Assembly (NCBI GenBank): GCA_049511715.1
Contig: JBEKXU010000004.1
Location: 1-64,000 of the forward strand
Length of the DNA: 64,000 nucleotides
Reading direction: 5' to 3'
Origin: JBEKHT01 sp049511715
GTDB taxonomy: Bacteria; Chloroflexota; Anaerolineae; Anaerolineales; RBG-16-64-43
Shown here: positions 1-8,889 of the stretch, in pieces
Layout of the letters: each line of letters starts with the position of its first letter
Numbering within the stretch: the first letter of the stretch is position 1
Position numbers and translations under genes: made by a program
Notes under the pieces: generated by a model
Seen by the model: only the letters and a program-made list of their open reading frames with translations
The model's database searches: none
What the model was told of the DNA's origin: nothing

Positions 1-19
1 TCATACTCGGATCGGTCAT
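1..19 (-). CDS. 5' end of a gene running off the left edge
   Basis: An ATG at 19-17 on the minus strand is preceded, 6 bases upstream, by a strong ribosome-binding site (AGGAGG, complement of about 25-30). Only the first six residues (MTDPSM) lie in the window, so no function can be given. It follows the CPBP protease gene on the same strand, 77 bases downstream of its stop, so the two could be co-transcribed. Confidence 0.55.
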
Positions 20-96
20 CGTGGCCTCCTTTTGTGGATCTGGCAGTTCACTCAAGGAAGCACACGATGGCCTTTTTTGTCAAGCCAGCCCTACAT

Positions 97-1038
97 TTAC
101 ACCACTCCATGAGACATTATCTCCGCCTGTTCCTCCCTTGCCGTGCTCCGACCCAGAATCCACAGCACGATGCAGGCCACGGCGACCACGACAGTGACCG
201 TCAGCCCTCCCTCCGGCCCAAAGCTTCCCCCCGTCCACAGGGCCGGGCCAATCAGCGGGGAGGCAGAACCCACGCCAAACGCCGTGAGCCCGCTGACCGG
301 CAGGCCCAGCACGGGGCCCTGCACATAGTTCCACGCAAAATGGAAGCCCAGAGGAAGCCAGAGAGTGCCTTTCCAGCGCACCGCCAGAGAAAAGGCCAGC
401 CCTGCCAGGAAAATGTTGAGCAGCGCGAGCCAATTCAGATCGGGATTGAGGCCGTGGGCAAGAGAAAAGAGCACGGAGGAAAGTCCAATCCCCAGCGGCC
501 ACCCCTTCCAGCGTCGAAGCGTGCTCAGAATGTAACCTCGGAAAGCGATCTCTTCCGCGACGGCGGCCGGGAGGACAACCGCCACCATGGTCACCAGCCC
601 GATCAGCGGGCGACCCCAATGGAAAACCGCCCACCCTTTCGCCCAGAACACCAAGCCCACCAAGAAGAACGTTGCCGCCCCAAAAGCAAGGCCCAGGAGG
701 GCGCTCGAAAGCAGGCCTGCGCCGCGAAGCCCGATCGAGCCCCATCCCTCGCGATTGACCAATCGCAGGAAAAGCCAAGTCACCACGGCGATCCAAGCCA
801 GGTCCAGGGCTACGGAGAGAAAGAGCAAGCCCGTGGGGATCCGGCCGGCCTCTACCCCAGCCATCCAGCCCGCCAGTCCGGCGGGCTCGATCCGTCGCAA
901 GAGAAAAGTGACCAGCGCCAGGCCCACCCCCAGCAGCAGGCCCACCACGACTTGCCCCAGGACGATAGTAGCAACAAGATAGAGAAACACCTGCAACAGC
1001 GGATGGAGTCTTCCCCGGGAGGGTTGGAGGTCCGTCAT
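97..1038 (-). CDS. CPBP-family intramembrane metalloprotease
   Basis: Predicted 313-residue polytopic membrane protein of the CPBP (Rce1/CAAX-protease-like, formerly Abi) family. The motifs appear in order: EEIAFRGYIL (the EExxxR metal and catalytic motif), FSLAHGLNPD (FxxxH) and LGFHFAWNYV (HxxxN), in the C-terminal half between hydrophobic helices. The open frame extends further upstream, but that part reads through the remnant of an oppF pseudogene. The ATG at 1038 (MTDLQPSRGRL) is therefore chosen although it lacks a clear Shine-Dalgarno sequence. Family members cleave membrane-embedded substrates in prenyl-protein maturation, bacteriocin immunity or unknown roles; the substrate here is unknown. 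Confidence 0.85.
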   Translation of the reverse strand: MTDLQPSRGRLHPLLQVFLYLVATIVLGQVVVGLLLGVGLALVTFLLRRIEPAGLAGWMAGVEAGRIPTGLLFLSVALDLAWIAVVTWLFLRLVNREGWGSIGLRGAGLLSSALLGLAFGAATFFLVGLVFWAKGWAVFHWGRPLIGLVTMVAVVLPAAVAEEIAFRGYILSTLRRWKGWPLGIGLSSVLFSLAHGLNPDLNWLALLNIFLAGLAFSLAVRWKGTLWLPLGFHFAWNYVQGPVLGLPVSGLTAFGVGSASPLIGPALWTGGSFGPEGGLTVTVVVAVACIVLWILGRSTAREEQAEIMSHGVV

Positions 1039-1079
1039 AGGCAGGGAGGGCTGGGGCGCCTCAGCAACGGTTGGCGATA

Positions 1080-1960
1080 CGCAACGACGCCGCGAGCCAA
1101 TCCGCCAGCCAGCGGCGAGGTGCGGCCTCCCGGGTGGCAGTTTCCCGATGACAGCGGATGCCCATGGCCGCCGCGCCAGGCGAATAATGAAGAGAGCATC
1201 GGCAGGGAGGGTGAAGAGTTCTGGACATCCCTGCAGGGGAGAACTCGATCCCACTCTGGCTTCCAGATGGAATCCGAAATGGCTGACCGCCGCCCCGGGG
1301 GCTCGGGATGGCAAAGGCTGCGACCCAGATCCTCCCGGTCCTCGATCTCGGCCCTCGTCCCCCGCTTGGGGAGCGCAAGGCGACCCGAGATCTGCGCCAC
1401 CATCCAAGAGGCGGAGGCCAATGAGGAGGCGGCTCCGTTCATTTCCTCTTCTGCAATTCCTTGAGGAGGTTCAGCAACTCTAGACTCGATCCCGACGGGG
1501 CGCAGGCCCAACGCCCGGCGGATCCAAAGGGGCCGCCTCGGGTCCCGGAAAACTCATGAGGAGGTTGAGGGGCATGATAACCCCCAGGGTCCTCTCGCGC
1601 AACATCTTCACTATCCTCTGGGAGCGTTCTTTCCCTTTGGAGATGCGTTAATCTGCGGTTCCATGGCAAGACTTTCCCCTACCCTTCACATGCCGAGGGG
1701 ACAGGAATCGAGCAAGACGACCGGCAAGGTGGAGGGGTCGGGTCTGCGATTCACGGCAGAGATCGGAAACGCCTCGCGCCGCAAAGGGGACCGTGCCCCA
1801 GCGGCATGAATCAATCACAGAATGGTTCGTCCAATGGCAGTTTCGACCCAACCTCGCTTCCCAATGAGGCCCAGTGCCTCGCCTCGCTGAGGGGAGAGGG
1901 GGCTGTCATCAACCGCCTCGATTCGAGTTCGGACTCGCTTAAGGCTTGCTGCGCGAACCC
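1080..1960 (-). pseudogene. Decayed oligopeptide ABC transporter ATPase (psi-oppF)
   Basis: No intact frame exists here, but in-order fragments of an OppF/DppF ATPase can be read on the minus strand across shifting frames. They are: AVDD followed by RGEALGLIGKRGWVET and GRTIL (compare GETLGLVGESGCGKT and GRTIL of the intact OppF at 6581-7579), around 1815-1920; SPRHVKGRGK near 1690; PHEFSG then APS and LNLLKELQ near 1450-1560; QISGRLAL and EIEDREDL near 1360-1420; and RRPWA and LPPGRPHLAAGW near 1090-1190. The Walker A Lys and Ser/Thr are lost, and several frameshifts and a deletion after the signature region are present. It lies directly downstream of oppC, where a transporter ATPase would be expected. 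Confidence 0.72.
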
Positions 1961-2285
1961 ATGGGGACATGACCGAGCGATCGGGTTCTCGAGGTTGGCC
2001 CTCCAAACCGCCCGTGCCGTCTCAATCCTGTTGAGCTAAAGCAGGTTGACGGAGGGCCACTCCAAGCGACCCTTGAGAGAGAATCCACCTGCGCAAGAGG
2101 CCGTGGGCAATGCCTCATGCCCGTCAAGAAGTGTCAAACCCTCGGGGTGACTTGGCGTTCAGGCTGAGGAGAACCCCGCTTCGCGGGCACCCGGCTTCCA
2201 GGTTGGACCCGAGGCAACAGCAAGCGGGTGAAGTCAGGTGGAATCGGGCACAGCTCAGACCACAGGCCAGGCAAAGGCGATGGCT
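1961..2285. other. Intergenic stretch without a recognised gene
   Basis: It lies between the oppC stop and the recognisable start of psi-oppF. A short hairpin, CCCGC-TTC-GCGGG, sits at 2175-2187. I see no coding pattern, RNA gene or convincing promoter. It may be further decayed transporter sequence, but no alignable motif remains. Confidence 0.5.
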
Positions 2286-3221
2286 CTACCCCCCTCGCAT
2301 CCCTCTCATCTTCGGATCGAGCGCATCGCGGAAGGCGTCACCGATAAGATTCCAGGCCAGGACATAAAGCACAAGCGCGACGCCTGGGTAGACGACGATA
2401 TACCAATACGTTGCCAGGCTCGGGATCCAATCGTGTGCAAAACTCAGGATCTGCCCCCAGTCCGCATAGCCGAACGCCGCGCCCACACCCAGAAAGCTTA
2501 AGGCGGCAAACGTCAGCACGTACGTCCCGATGTCGAGCGAAGCAACGACCAGCAACGAATACATTGAATTGGGCAAGATATGACGCATCACAATCCGAAA
2601 ATCGCCGACGCCAACGGCGCGTGCCGCCAGCACGAAGTCGCGCTCCTTGATCGTGAGCACATCACCGCGAATGATACGAGCGTATCCGGGCCAGCCGAAC
2701 AATGTCAGCGCGATGATTCCGGTGGTGATTCCGTTGTGCACTTTCGGGCCGAACACCGCCGCCGCCGTGATCGCCGCCAAAAGGAAGGGAAAGGCAAGGA
2801 AGACTTCCACAATGCGTTGCAGCACCAGATCGGTAATTCCGCCGTAGTAGGCCGAAAAGAGACCCGTCAACATGCCGATGATGAAGGTCAGGGTCGTGAT
2901 AATGATGCCCACCTCGAAAGCCGTGCGGGTGCCCCAGACCACGCCATAGAACAGATCATACTGTCCCTCGGTGGTGCCAAACGGATGGGTCGCGCTTGGC
3001 GGCTGCGGCTGGGAGGTGAACCCATCCCGCGGAATTTGGTAGGGGTTGCCAGGACTTTGCACAACCTCCATTTGGGCGACCGCTGGCTCGACAATATCCA
3101 CAATTTGTTGAGCAAAGATCGCAACCAGCGCGAACCCGATCAGGAGCACGACGCCCGCGATGGAAGCGGGGTTCTTGAACAAGGCGCGCAGCCAAGCGGG
3201 CACCCGACTTCGGGGTCGCAA
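2286..3221 (-). CDS. oppC: Oligopeptide ABC transporter permease OppC
   Basis: Inner-membrane permease of a peptide/nickel-type (SBP_bac_5-dependent) ABC importer, pairing with OppB. It has an N-terminal OppC_N-type helix (ASIAGVVLLIGFALVAIFA) and a BPD_transp_1 domain with five to six helices. The EAA loop is visible at AARAVGVGDFRIVMRHILPN. The start is uncertain. The first canonical codon is TTG at 3221, but the in-frame sequence between it and the preceding stop (16 codons, ending LRLPDGST) looks like a normal OppC N-terminus and has AAGGA upstream without an ATG, GTG or TTG. It is the last gene of the opp operon, 57 bases after oppB. Confidence 0.9.
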   Translation of the reverse strand: MRPRSRVPAWLRALFKNPASIAGVVLLIGFALVAIFAQQIVDIVEPAVAQMEVVQSPGNPYQIPRDGFTSQPQPPSATHPFGTTEGQYDLFYGVVWGTRTAFEVGIIITTLTFIIGMLTGLFSAYYGGITDLVLQRIVEVFLAFPFLLAAITAAAVFGPKVHNGITTGIIALTLFGWPGYARIIRGDVLTIKERDFVLAARAVGVGDFRIVMRHILPNSMYSLLVVASLDIGTYVLTFAALSFLGVGAAFGYADWGQILSFAHDWIPSLATYWYIVVYPGVALVLYVLAWNLIGDAFRDALDPKMRGMRGG

Positions 3222-3278
3222 CGTCGAGCCGTCAGGGAGTCGGAGGTCCGCTATCGCCGTCGTGGTCGCCTATTCCTT

Positions 3279-4307
3279 CTAACCAAGACGAATTCGCGGA
3301 TCCAAGTAGGCATATAACACATCGACAACCAGATTCGCCAGCACCAAGAGCGCCCCTTCGAAGAGGGTCACACCCAGCACCGAGACCACGTCCAGTTGCA
3401 GAGCGGACCGGGCAATCCAAAATCCAATCCCATGATAATCAAACACCGTTTCGGTGATGACCACCCCATTCATCAACCCGACCAATACCAATCCCCCGAC
3501 CGTCGCCACCGGAATCAGCGCGTTCGGCCGCGCATGCTTGTTGATCACATCGGATTCTTTCAGGCCTTTGGCGCGCGCCACCGTCACGTAATCCTGCCGA
3601 ATGACATCGAGCATGGAAGACCGGGTGACCCGCAGAATCAGCGCCCAATCAATATACGAAAGGGTCAGGGCGGGCAAAACCAGATGGCGGAGGGCATCCA
3701 GGAGGATGTCGGGGCGTCCGTTCAACAGCGCGTCAAGGGTATTCATCCCCGTGTAGGCATGGAACGACGAAGAGCTCACAATGAGATCCGCCCAGTCGGA
3801 CAAGCGCCCAGGCGGGAACCAATCCAGTTTGGCATAGAAGATCATGAGCACCAGCAAGCCAAAAACAAAGACGGGGAAAGAATAGCCAATAATGCTGAAG
3901 ACCCGCGCCACCTGATCAATCAGTTGATCCTGATGGATCGCGGCTTGCACGCCCAGCCACACCCCCACCACGATGATGGGGATAAAACTCCATAAGGCGA
4001 GCTCCAGGGTCGCCGGAAAGTATGCGAGAATCGCCTGCAGCACCGGCCGCTCGGCCGTCTTGGACCAGCCCAGATTGCCTTGCACAACTTGCGTCAGCCA
4101 ATTCCAGTATTGAACCGGAATCGGCTTATTCAGTCCATACTCGACGACAATTTGATTAAGCGCATTCGCTGTCTTCGGAGGCGAGGTCACATAGAGCGCG
4201 GCGCGCGTATATGGGTCCAGGAGGGAGATCATGGCAAAGATCAACAGGCTTAGACCGATGAGAATGATGGGCAGAATCAACAGTCGGCGAACAATGTAAT
4301 TAACCAT
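3279..4307 (-). CDS. oppB: Oligopeptide ABC transporter permease OppB
   Basis: 342-residue permease subunit. The N-terminus MVNYIVRRLLILPIILIGLS is the usual OppB/DppB opening with its first transmembrane helix, followed by a periplasmic segment and a five-helix BPD_transp_1 domain. The EAA motif is at TVARAKGLKESDVINKHARP, and the protein ends in the family-typical YLDPRIRLG. The ATG at 4307 is preceded by a modest AAGGG. It lies downstream of the solute-binding protein SBP1 and a stem-loop that may set the stoichiometry between the binding protein and the permeases. Confidence 0.93.
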   Translation of the reverse strand: MVNYIVRRLLILPIILIGLSLLIFAMISLLDPYTRAALYVTSPPKTANALNQIVVEYGLNKPIPVQYWNWLTQVVQGNLGWSKTAERPVLQAILAYFPATLELALWSFIPIIVVGVWLGVQAAIHQDQLIDQVARVFSIIGYSFPVFVFGLLVLMIFYAKLDWFPPGRLSDWADLIVSSSSFHAYTGMNTLDALLNGRPDILLDALRHLVLPALTLSYIDWALILRVTRSSMLDVIRQDYVTVARAKGLKESDVINKHARPNALIPVATVGGLVLVGLMNGVVITETVFDYHGIGFWIARSALQLDVVSVLGVTLFEGALLVLANLVVDVLYAYLDPRIRLG

Positions 4308-4393
4308 GTCAGGGACCCTTGACTATTCCCGCCCGCGCCTTGCCAAGCGAACACACTCTTTCTGCCCGATGACCCTGCTTCGGCCTACCTGGG

Positions 4394-4423
4394 ACGGGGG
4401 GCTGGAAAACACCCAGCCCCCGT
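4394..4423 (-). terminator. Stem-loop between SBP1 gene and oppB
   Basis: A near-perfect GC-rich inverted repeat (left arm 4394-4405, right arm 4413-4423, one bulged base) sits 30 bases after the SBP1 stop and 86 bases before oppB. No T-tract follows on the minus strand. It fits an mRNA-stabilising or partial-termination hairpin, which would give the binding protein more transcript than the permeases, better than a full terminator. Confidence 0.5.
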
Positions 4424-4453
4424 TTAGTCCACAAAGGTATCCCTACGGTTCGA

Positions 4454-6475
4454 TTACTGTCCCTTGCTCAACGGGTAGAAGTAGAACTCAGTGTAGATCG
4501 GGTTGTAGTAGTAGCCATGGATCCATTCTTGCTCGTAATGGCGAATCGTTGGAGCAACCGCAAAGATGTCGAGCGCGTTGTCCACCGCGATCTTGTTCAA
4601 CTGGGCGTAGATCGTCGCGCGCTGCGATTGATCCGACGCAGACACGGCCTGGTCGACCAGAGCGTTCATCTGCTTTTGCAAGGTCGGGTCAAAGGCCTGA
4701 ACGCCGGAGTACGCACCGCCGCTCGCGAGGTAAGGCACCACCCAGTCGTTTGGATCGTGATAGTCCTCGAGCCAGCCAAGCCAGAAAGCCGGAAGGCGCC
4801 CTCTCTCATAATCCGCCAAGAACACCGGCCAGGGCTCATCGTTCACAGACATCTGGAACTTGGGATTGACCTCCGCGAGGTCCTGCTTCAAGATCTGGCC
4901 GGCAATCTGCCGAGTCGTGTTGCCCGTGTTGTACATATACGAGAGATAGAAGCCATTGGTCAGCAGATTCGACAGCCCGGAATCTTGGGCCGCCAGGGCG
5001 AATTCGGACTTGCAGGTGGCCAGGCTGAATTGCTGGGGTGCCGCACTCGAGTCGTAGCCCAGCTCACCCGGAGGGATAGGGCCGTTCGGCTGAAGAGCTT
5101 CGCCAGTCCAGACCTGCTTGATGAAGGTGTTGAAGTCAAAGCAGGCCACGAACGCCTTGCGGATGTGGATGTCCGCAAAGAAGTTGGGCGGAATGCCATT
5201 GCCATCCAGCGCCCCGGAGCCAAGGTAGGAGTTGGTGCCGGTGTTATTCACGTTCTGGTTAAAGAAGAGGTCGTCTTCCTCCAGACCCGGCATGTTCTTG
5301 TAGAGGCGGACATAGCCGTTCGCGTTTACCGGTTGGCAGGTCCCATTGCCGGACGGATCACACGTTTCCTTCACCAGCGGGTCCACCTGGGAGATATAGT
5401 TGTGAGGCACGTCAATGAAGTCAGCGTCACCGGTTTCGAGCATCGCCAGACGTGTCCCAAACTCGGAAATCTCCTTGATGACGATGTGGGCGATCTTGGC
5501 GGGTCCCGAAGGACCACCGGTCCATAACGGCTGGGTTGCCCAGTAGTTCGGATTCGCATCCAGATCGATCTCGTTCCCCGAATCCCATTTCGTGAGCGAA
5601 TAGGGGCCCGTGCCGTTCATCTTGTTGAACAGCGGATCCTTATTCACTTCCGGGTTGTTGTACTTGGCGGCATCGGCGCAGTTGCCGTCCCAGTCCCCGA
5701 GTCCAACTGCCCAGCTCTGGTCGATTGCATCACCCCAGGCGTTGGCGATCGAGGCAAGGAATGGGCCCCACGGCTGCTTCAGGGTCACGGTGACAGTCAT
5801 GGCATTATTGTCCGCCACGATCATCTTCTGCGCCGCCTGACACGCGGCAACGAAATTGCCGTTGTACAGGGTGTTCACCACGTCATCGCCACCATTCGCG
5901 ACGCTGGTGCCAGGCTTGACGGTGGTATCCAGGAATTGGGAGGTGACCCCAGGCCCGAAGAACGGCTGCAGCATGATCCACTGCGGGCCAGCGACACGGC
6001 TCTCGATGAGGCCGCGCATCCAGGAATAGGCGACGTCACTGGGTTTTAGGGTGTCGCCGTTCTGGAACTTGACACTCGGACGAATATTGAACGTGTAGGT
6101 CAGGCCGTCCGCGGAAACCTTCCAGGCCGTCGCCAGCATTGGGACGTACTGGCTCACCTGTTCGCGGTTGTAGAAGATGAGCCCTTCATACACGTTCTGC
6201 TCGATCCCGGCGCTGGCCGTGTCGTAGGACCAGGCCGGGTCGAGCGACTGCGGATCGCAACCCTCGCAAGCATAGACCAGGGTGTCCGCATTCTTCATCG
6301 TGGGCCCTGCCTTCGCCGCCGGCTGAGCTGTGGCCGCCGGTGCGGTCGTAGCGGAGACCGAAGGGGCCGACGTTGCCGCCGCGGGCGCCGCGGTCGGTGT
6401 GGCAACGGGCGCGCAGGCCGTCAAGACCATACCGGCGGCGAAGGCCACGCTAAAGATCGTAAGAAGCTTATGCAT
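4454..6475 (-). CDS. Peptide ABC transporter substrate-binding lipoprotein 1
   Basis: 673-residue SBP_bac_5 (OppA/DppA-type) solute-binding protein. It has a lipoprotein signal peptide with lipobox LTAC at about residues 18-21, an Ala/Thr/Pro-rich linker, then the two-lobed binding fold (QSLDPAWSYDTASAGIEQNV, YTFNIRPSVKFQNGDTLKPS, GTGPYSL). GGGGAG precedes the ATG. It sits between oppF and oppB in the operon and is one of two divergent binding proteins there; the C-terminal half contains WLGWLEDYHDPNDWV, typical of Chloroflexota and Actinobacteria peptide binders. Ligand specificity cannot be read from sequence. Confidence 0.93.
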   Translation of the reverse strand: MHKLLTIFSVAFAAGMVLTACAPVATPTAAPAAATSAPSVSATTAPAATAQPAAKAGPTMKNADTLVYACEGCDPQSLDPAWSYDTASAGIEQNVYEGLIFYNREQVSQYVPMLATAWKVSADGLTYTFNIRPSVKFQNGDTLKPSDVAYSWMRGLIESRVAGPQWIMLQPFFGPGVTSQFLDTTVKPGTSVANGGDDVVNTLYNGNFVAACQAAQKMIVADNNAMTVTVTLKQPWGPFLASIANAWGDAIDQSWAVGLGDWDGNCADAAKYNNPEVNKDPLFNKMNGTGPYSLTKWDSGNEIDLDANPNYWATQPLWTGGPSGPAKIAHIVIKEISEFGTRLAMLETGDADFIDVPHNYISQVDPLVKETCDPSGNGTCQPVNANGYVRLYKNMPGLEEDDLFFNQNVNNTGTNSYLGSGALDGNGIPPNFFADIHIRKAFVACFDFNTFIKQVWTGEALQPNGPIPPGELGYDSSAAPQQFSLATCKSEFALAAQDSGLSNLLTNGFYLSYMYNTGNTTRQIAGQILKQDLAEVNPKFQMSVNDEPWPVFLADYERGRLPAFWLGWLEDYHDPNDWVVPYLASGGAYSGVQAFDPTLQKQMNALVDQAVSASDQSQRATIYAQLNKIAVDNALDIFAVAPTIRHYEQEWIHGYYYNPIYTEFYFYPLSKGQ

Positions 6476-6580
6476 GTTCTTCTCTCCCCACGTTCGCTAT
6501 CGGATTAAACGGATACGGCAAAGCCTTTCGTGAGATGATTTGCGGGCTTCTCTTCTCTGCGGATGGGGCCATCACCTCCT

Positions 6581-7579
6581 CTAACTTAAGAACTGCTCCG
6601 CAAAGTGACAGGCCACAAAATCACCGGGCCGCAACTCGCGGAACTCAGGGACTTGCTCGGCACAAAGGGGCTTCGCAATCGGGCATCGCGTCCGGAAACG
6701 GCATCCCGACGGCGGGTCGACGGGGGAAGGTACATCCCCTTCCAGTATAACACGCCGGCGCCGGGAGTCCGCCACCGGGTCAGGGATCGGAACCGCCGAG
6801 AGCAGGGCCTGCGAATAGGGATGCAGCGGGGAACGATAAAGGTCAGCCCGAGGGGCCATTTCGACGACGATCCCCAGGTACATCACCGCCACACGGTCAC
6901 AAAGATGACGGACCATCGACAAATCATGTGCGATGAACAGGTACGTCAGATGGAACTGTTCTTGCAAGTCATCCAGGAGATTGACAACCTGAGCTTGGAT
7001 CGAGACATCCAGCGAGGAAATCGGTTCATCGCAGACAATGAAGGAGGGCTGCAAGGCCAAAGCCCGAGCAATGCCAACGCGCTGACGTTGGCCGCCGGAG
7101 AATTCATGGGGATAGCGGTCCGTAAAGGAGGGGGACAGTTTGACCACCTCCAGCAAGTACTTGACGCGATCGCGGATTTCCTGGGCATTGCCCACATGAT
7201 GAACCAGCAGCGGCTCGCCGATAATGGCGCCAATGGTCATGCGCGGATCCAGGCTGGCATACGGATCCTGAAAGATCATCTGCAGCTTCCGGCGCATCCG
7301 CCGCATGTCTCCACTTCTCAAGGCGGCCAAATCGATGCCTTCGAAATACACATGCCCCGAAGTCGGCTTATAAAGCTGCAGGATCGTACGGCCGGCCGTT
7401 GTTTTCCCGCAGCCCGATTCCCCCACCAGACCGAGGGTTTCTCCCTTGTACACGCCAAACGACACATCATCCACCGCATGGACCACGCCAACTTCATGGC
7501 GGAATACGCCGCGATAAATGGGGAAGTGCTTCACCAGATGATCAACCCGGAGCAGGAGTTCTTTGTTGTCCGATGACAT
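6581..7579 (-). CDS. oppF: Oligopeptide ABC transporter ATP-binding protein OppF
   Basis: 332-residue ATPase, one of two that power the Opp importer. Motifs in order are Walker A GESGCGKTT, Q-loop FQDPYASLDPRM, signature SGGQRQRVGIARAL, Walker B FIVCDEP, and the C-terminal oligo_HPY domain with PPSGCRFRTRCPIA. The start is taken as the ATG at 7579 (MSSDNKEL): it overlaps the oppD stop (TGATG) and has GGGGAG upstream. The longer frame to 7615 would overlap oppD needlessly. The overlap implies translational coupling with oppD. Confidence 0.95.
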   Translation of the reverse strand: MSSDNKELLLRVDHLVKHFPIYRGVFRHEVGVVHAVDDVSFGVYKGETLGLVGESGCGKTTAGRTILQLYKPTSGHVYFEGIDLAALRSGDMRRMRRKLQMIFQDPYASLDPRMTIGAIIGEPLLVHHVGNAQEIRDRVKYLLEVVKLSPSFTDRYPHEFSGGQRQRVGIARALALQPSFIVCDEPISSLDVSIQAQVVNLLDDLQEQFHLTYLFIAHDLSMVRHLCDRVAVMYLGIVVEMAPRADLYRSPLHPYSQALLSAVPIPDPVADSRRRRVILEGDVPSPVDPPSGCRFRTRCPIAKPLCAEQVPEFRELRPGDFVACHFAEQFLS

Positions 7580-8562
7580 CAGCGTGCTCTCCCCGTCTTG
7601 GTGTCGACCCAACAAGCCATGCGGTGATCGGGCCCAATCGTCTCAAGAATGGGGTTTTCCTTCCAACAGTGTTCCATGGCCCACTTGCAACGCGGTGCAA
7701 AGGGGCACCCGGTCGGCTTTTGATACAGGATCGGCGGCACGCCTTCAATCGAAACCAACCGCTCTCGTTCCTCATCGACACGCGGAAGGCTCCCCAGCAA
7801 GCCGAGGGTATAGGGATGACTGGGGTTGGCATACAATTCCCTGACCGGCGCTTCCTCGATGACAAGTCCGCCATACATGACCATCACCCGCTGCGCCAAT
7901 CCGGCGATGATGCCTAGGTCGTGTGTGATCCAGATAATGGCCATCCCCAGCTCATCCCGGAGGCGCTTGACGAGTTCCACAATCTGGGCCTGGATGGTGA
8001 CATCCAAGGCCGTGGTCGGTTCATCGGCAATCAGGATTTGGGGGTCACAGGCCAAGGCCATCGCGATCATCACGCGCTGGCGCATTCCCCCTGAGAACTG
8101 GTGCGGATAATCCCTCAGGCGCTCTCTGGCATTCGGGATGCCGACGATACCGAGAAGTTCCACCGCCCGATTCCGAGCCTGCCCCTTGTTCATGCCAAGG
8201 TGCAGGAGCAGGGGTTCGGTCAATTGCCGCTCGATGGTCAAAACCGGGTTCAGGGAGGTCATCGGGTCCTGAAAGATCATGCTGATTTGGGCACCCCGGA
8301 TCTGCCGGATATCTTCATTCGACATCTGCAGCAGATCTTGGCCTCGGAAATTTGCTTTCCCGGCAACGATCTTCCCGGGCGGGATCGCAATGAGCCGGAG
8401 GATCGAAAGCACGGTTACGGTCTTTCCGCATCCACTTTCGCCGACAATCCCGAGGGTTTCGCCCTCATTCAAGGTCAAGGAAACGCCGTTCACCGCCCGA
8501 ACAATTCCGTCGGGGGTGCGGAATTGCGTCTCCAACCCTTGGACGTCGAGAAGATTTGCCAT
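7579..8562 (-). CDS. oppD: Oligopeptide ABC transporter ATP-binding protein OppD
   Basis: 327-residue ATPase partner of OppF. It shows Walker A GESGCGKT, Q-loop FQDPMTSLNPVL, signature SGGMRQRVMIAMAL, Walker B LIADEPTTALD and the C-terminal oligo_HPY motif TGCPFAPRCKWA. The ATG at 8562 is preferred over the one at 8568 because GAGG lies six bases before it. The gene is 327 bases downstream of SBP2 and overlaps oppF by one base. Confidence 0.94.
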   Translation of the reverse strand: MANLLDVQGLETQFRTPDGIVRAVNGVSLTLNEGETLGIVGESGCGKTVTVLSILRLIAIPPGKIVAGKANFRGQDLLQMSNEDIRQIRGAQISMIFQDPMTSLNPVLTIERQLTEPLLLHLGMNKGQARNRAVELLGIVGIPNARERLRDYPHQFSGGMRQRVMIAMALACDPQILIADEPTTALDVTIQAQIVELVKRLRDELGMAIIWITHDLGIIAGLAQRVMVMYGGLVIEEAPVRELYANPSHPYTLGLLGSLPRVDEERERLVSIEGVPPILYQKPTGCPFAPRCKWAMEHCWKENPILETIGPDHRMACWVDTKTGRAR

Positions 8563-8889
8563 CAGCATCCTCGAGCGATCAAAGCCTTCTGGAGACCGGA
8601 ATTAACCGTGGTGGCCTGAGGTAAGGTCATCTCGGGGCAAGCCCACCTTGGACGAGGGTCCTGGATGTTCCTGCGCGGACCCAAGCCCAAACCCGAGGTG
8701 CCGCACCCCGCTGCCTAGAAGGGGACTGGAGCAACTCAATTCATTCCCGAGAACTGCAATCGTGGGGACCATCTGTCGCGCGGATCGAGATCGTCGCTGG
8801 GATCCCTATTTGGGCCCCAAGTCATCCCCGCCCGCGTTCTCCCGGGGGCACAGTATATCTCACAAGGGAGTTCGCCGTTTGCGAGCAAC
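8563..8889. other. Spacer between SBP2 and oppD
   Basis: No gene recognised. On the minus strand TATACT (complement of about 8851-8856) could be a -10 element for a separate oppDF transcript, but no good -35 lies at 16-18 bases from it. A GC-rich imperfect hairpin follows. The spacer is long for an operon and may separate two transcription units. Confidence 0.35.

Noticed and set aside
97..1407. N-terminal extension of the CPBP protease to 1407
   Set aside because: The extra residues come from the psi-oppF remnant in an out-of-register frame and do not match CPBP proteins.
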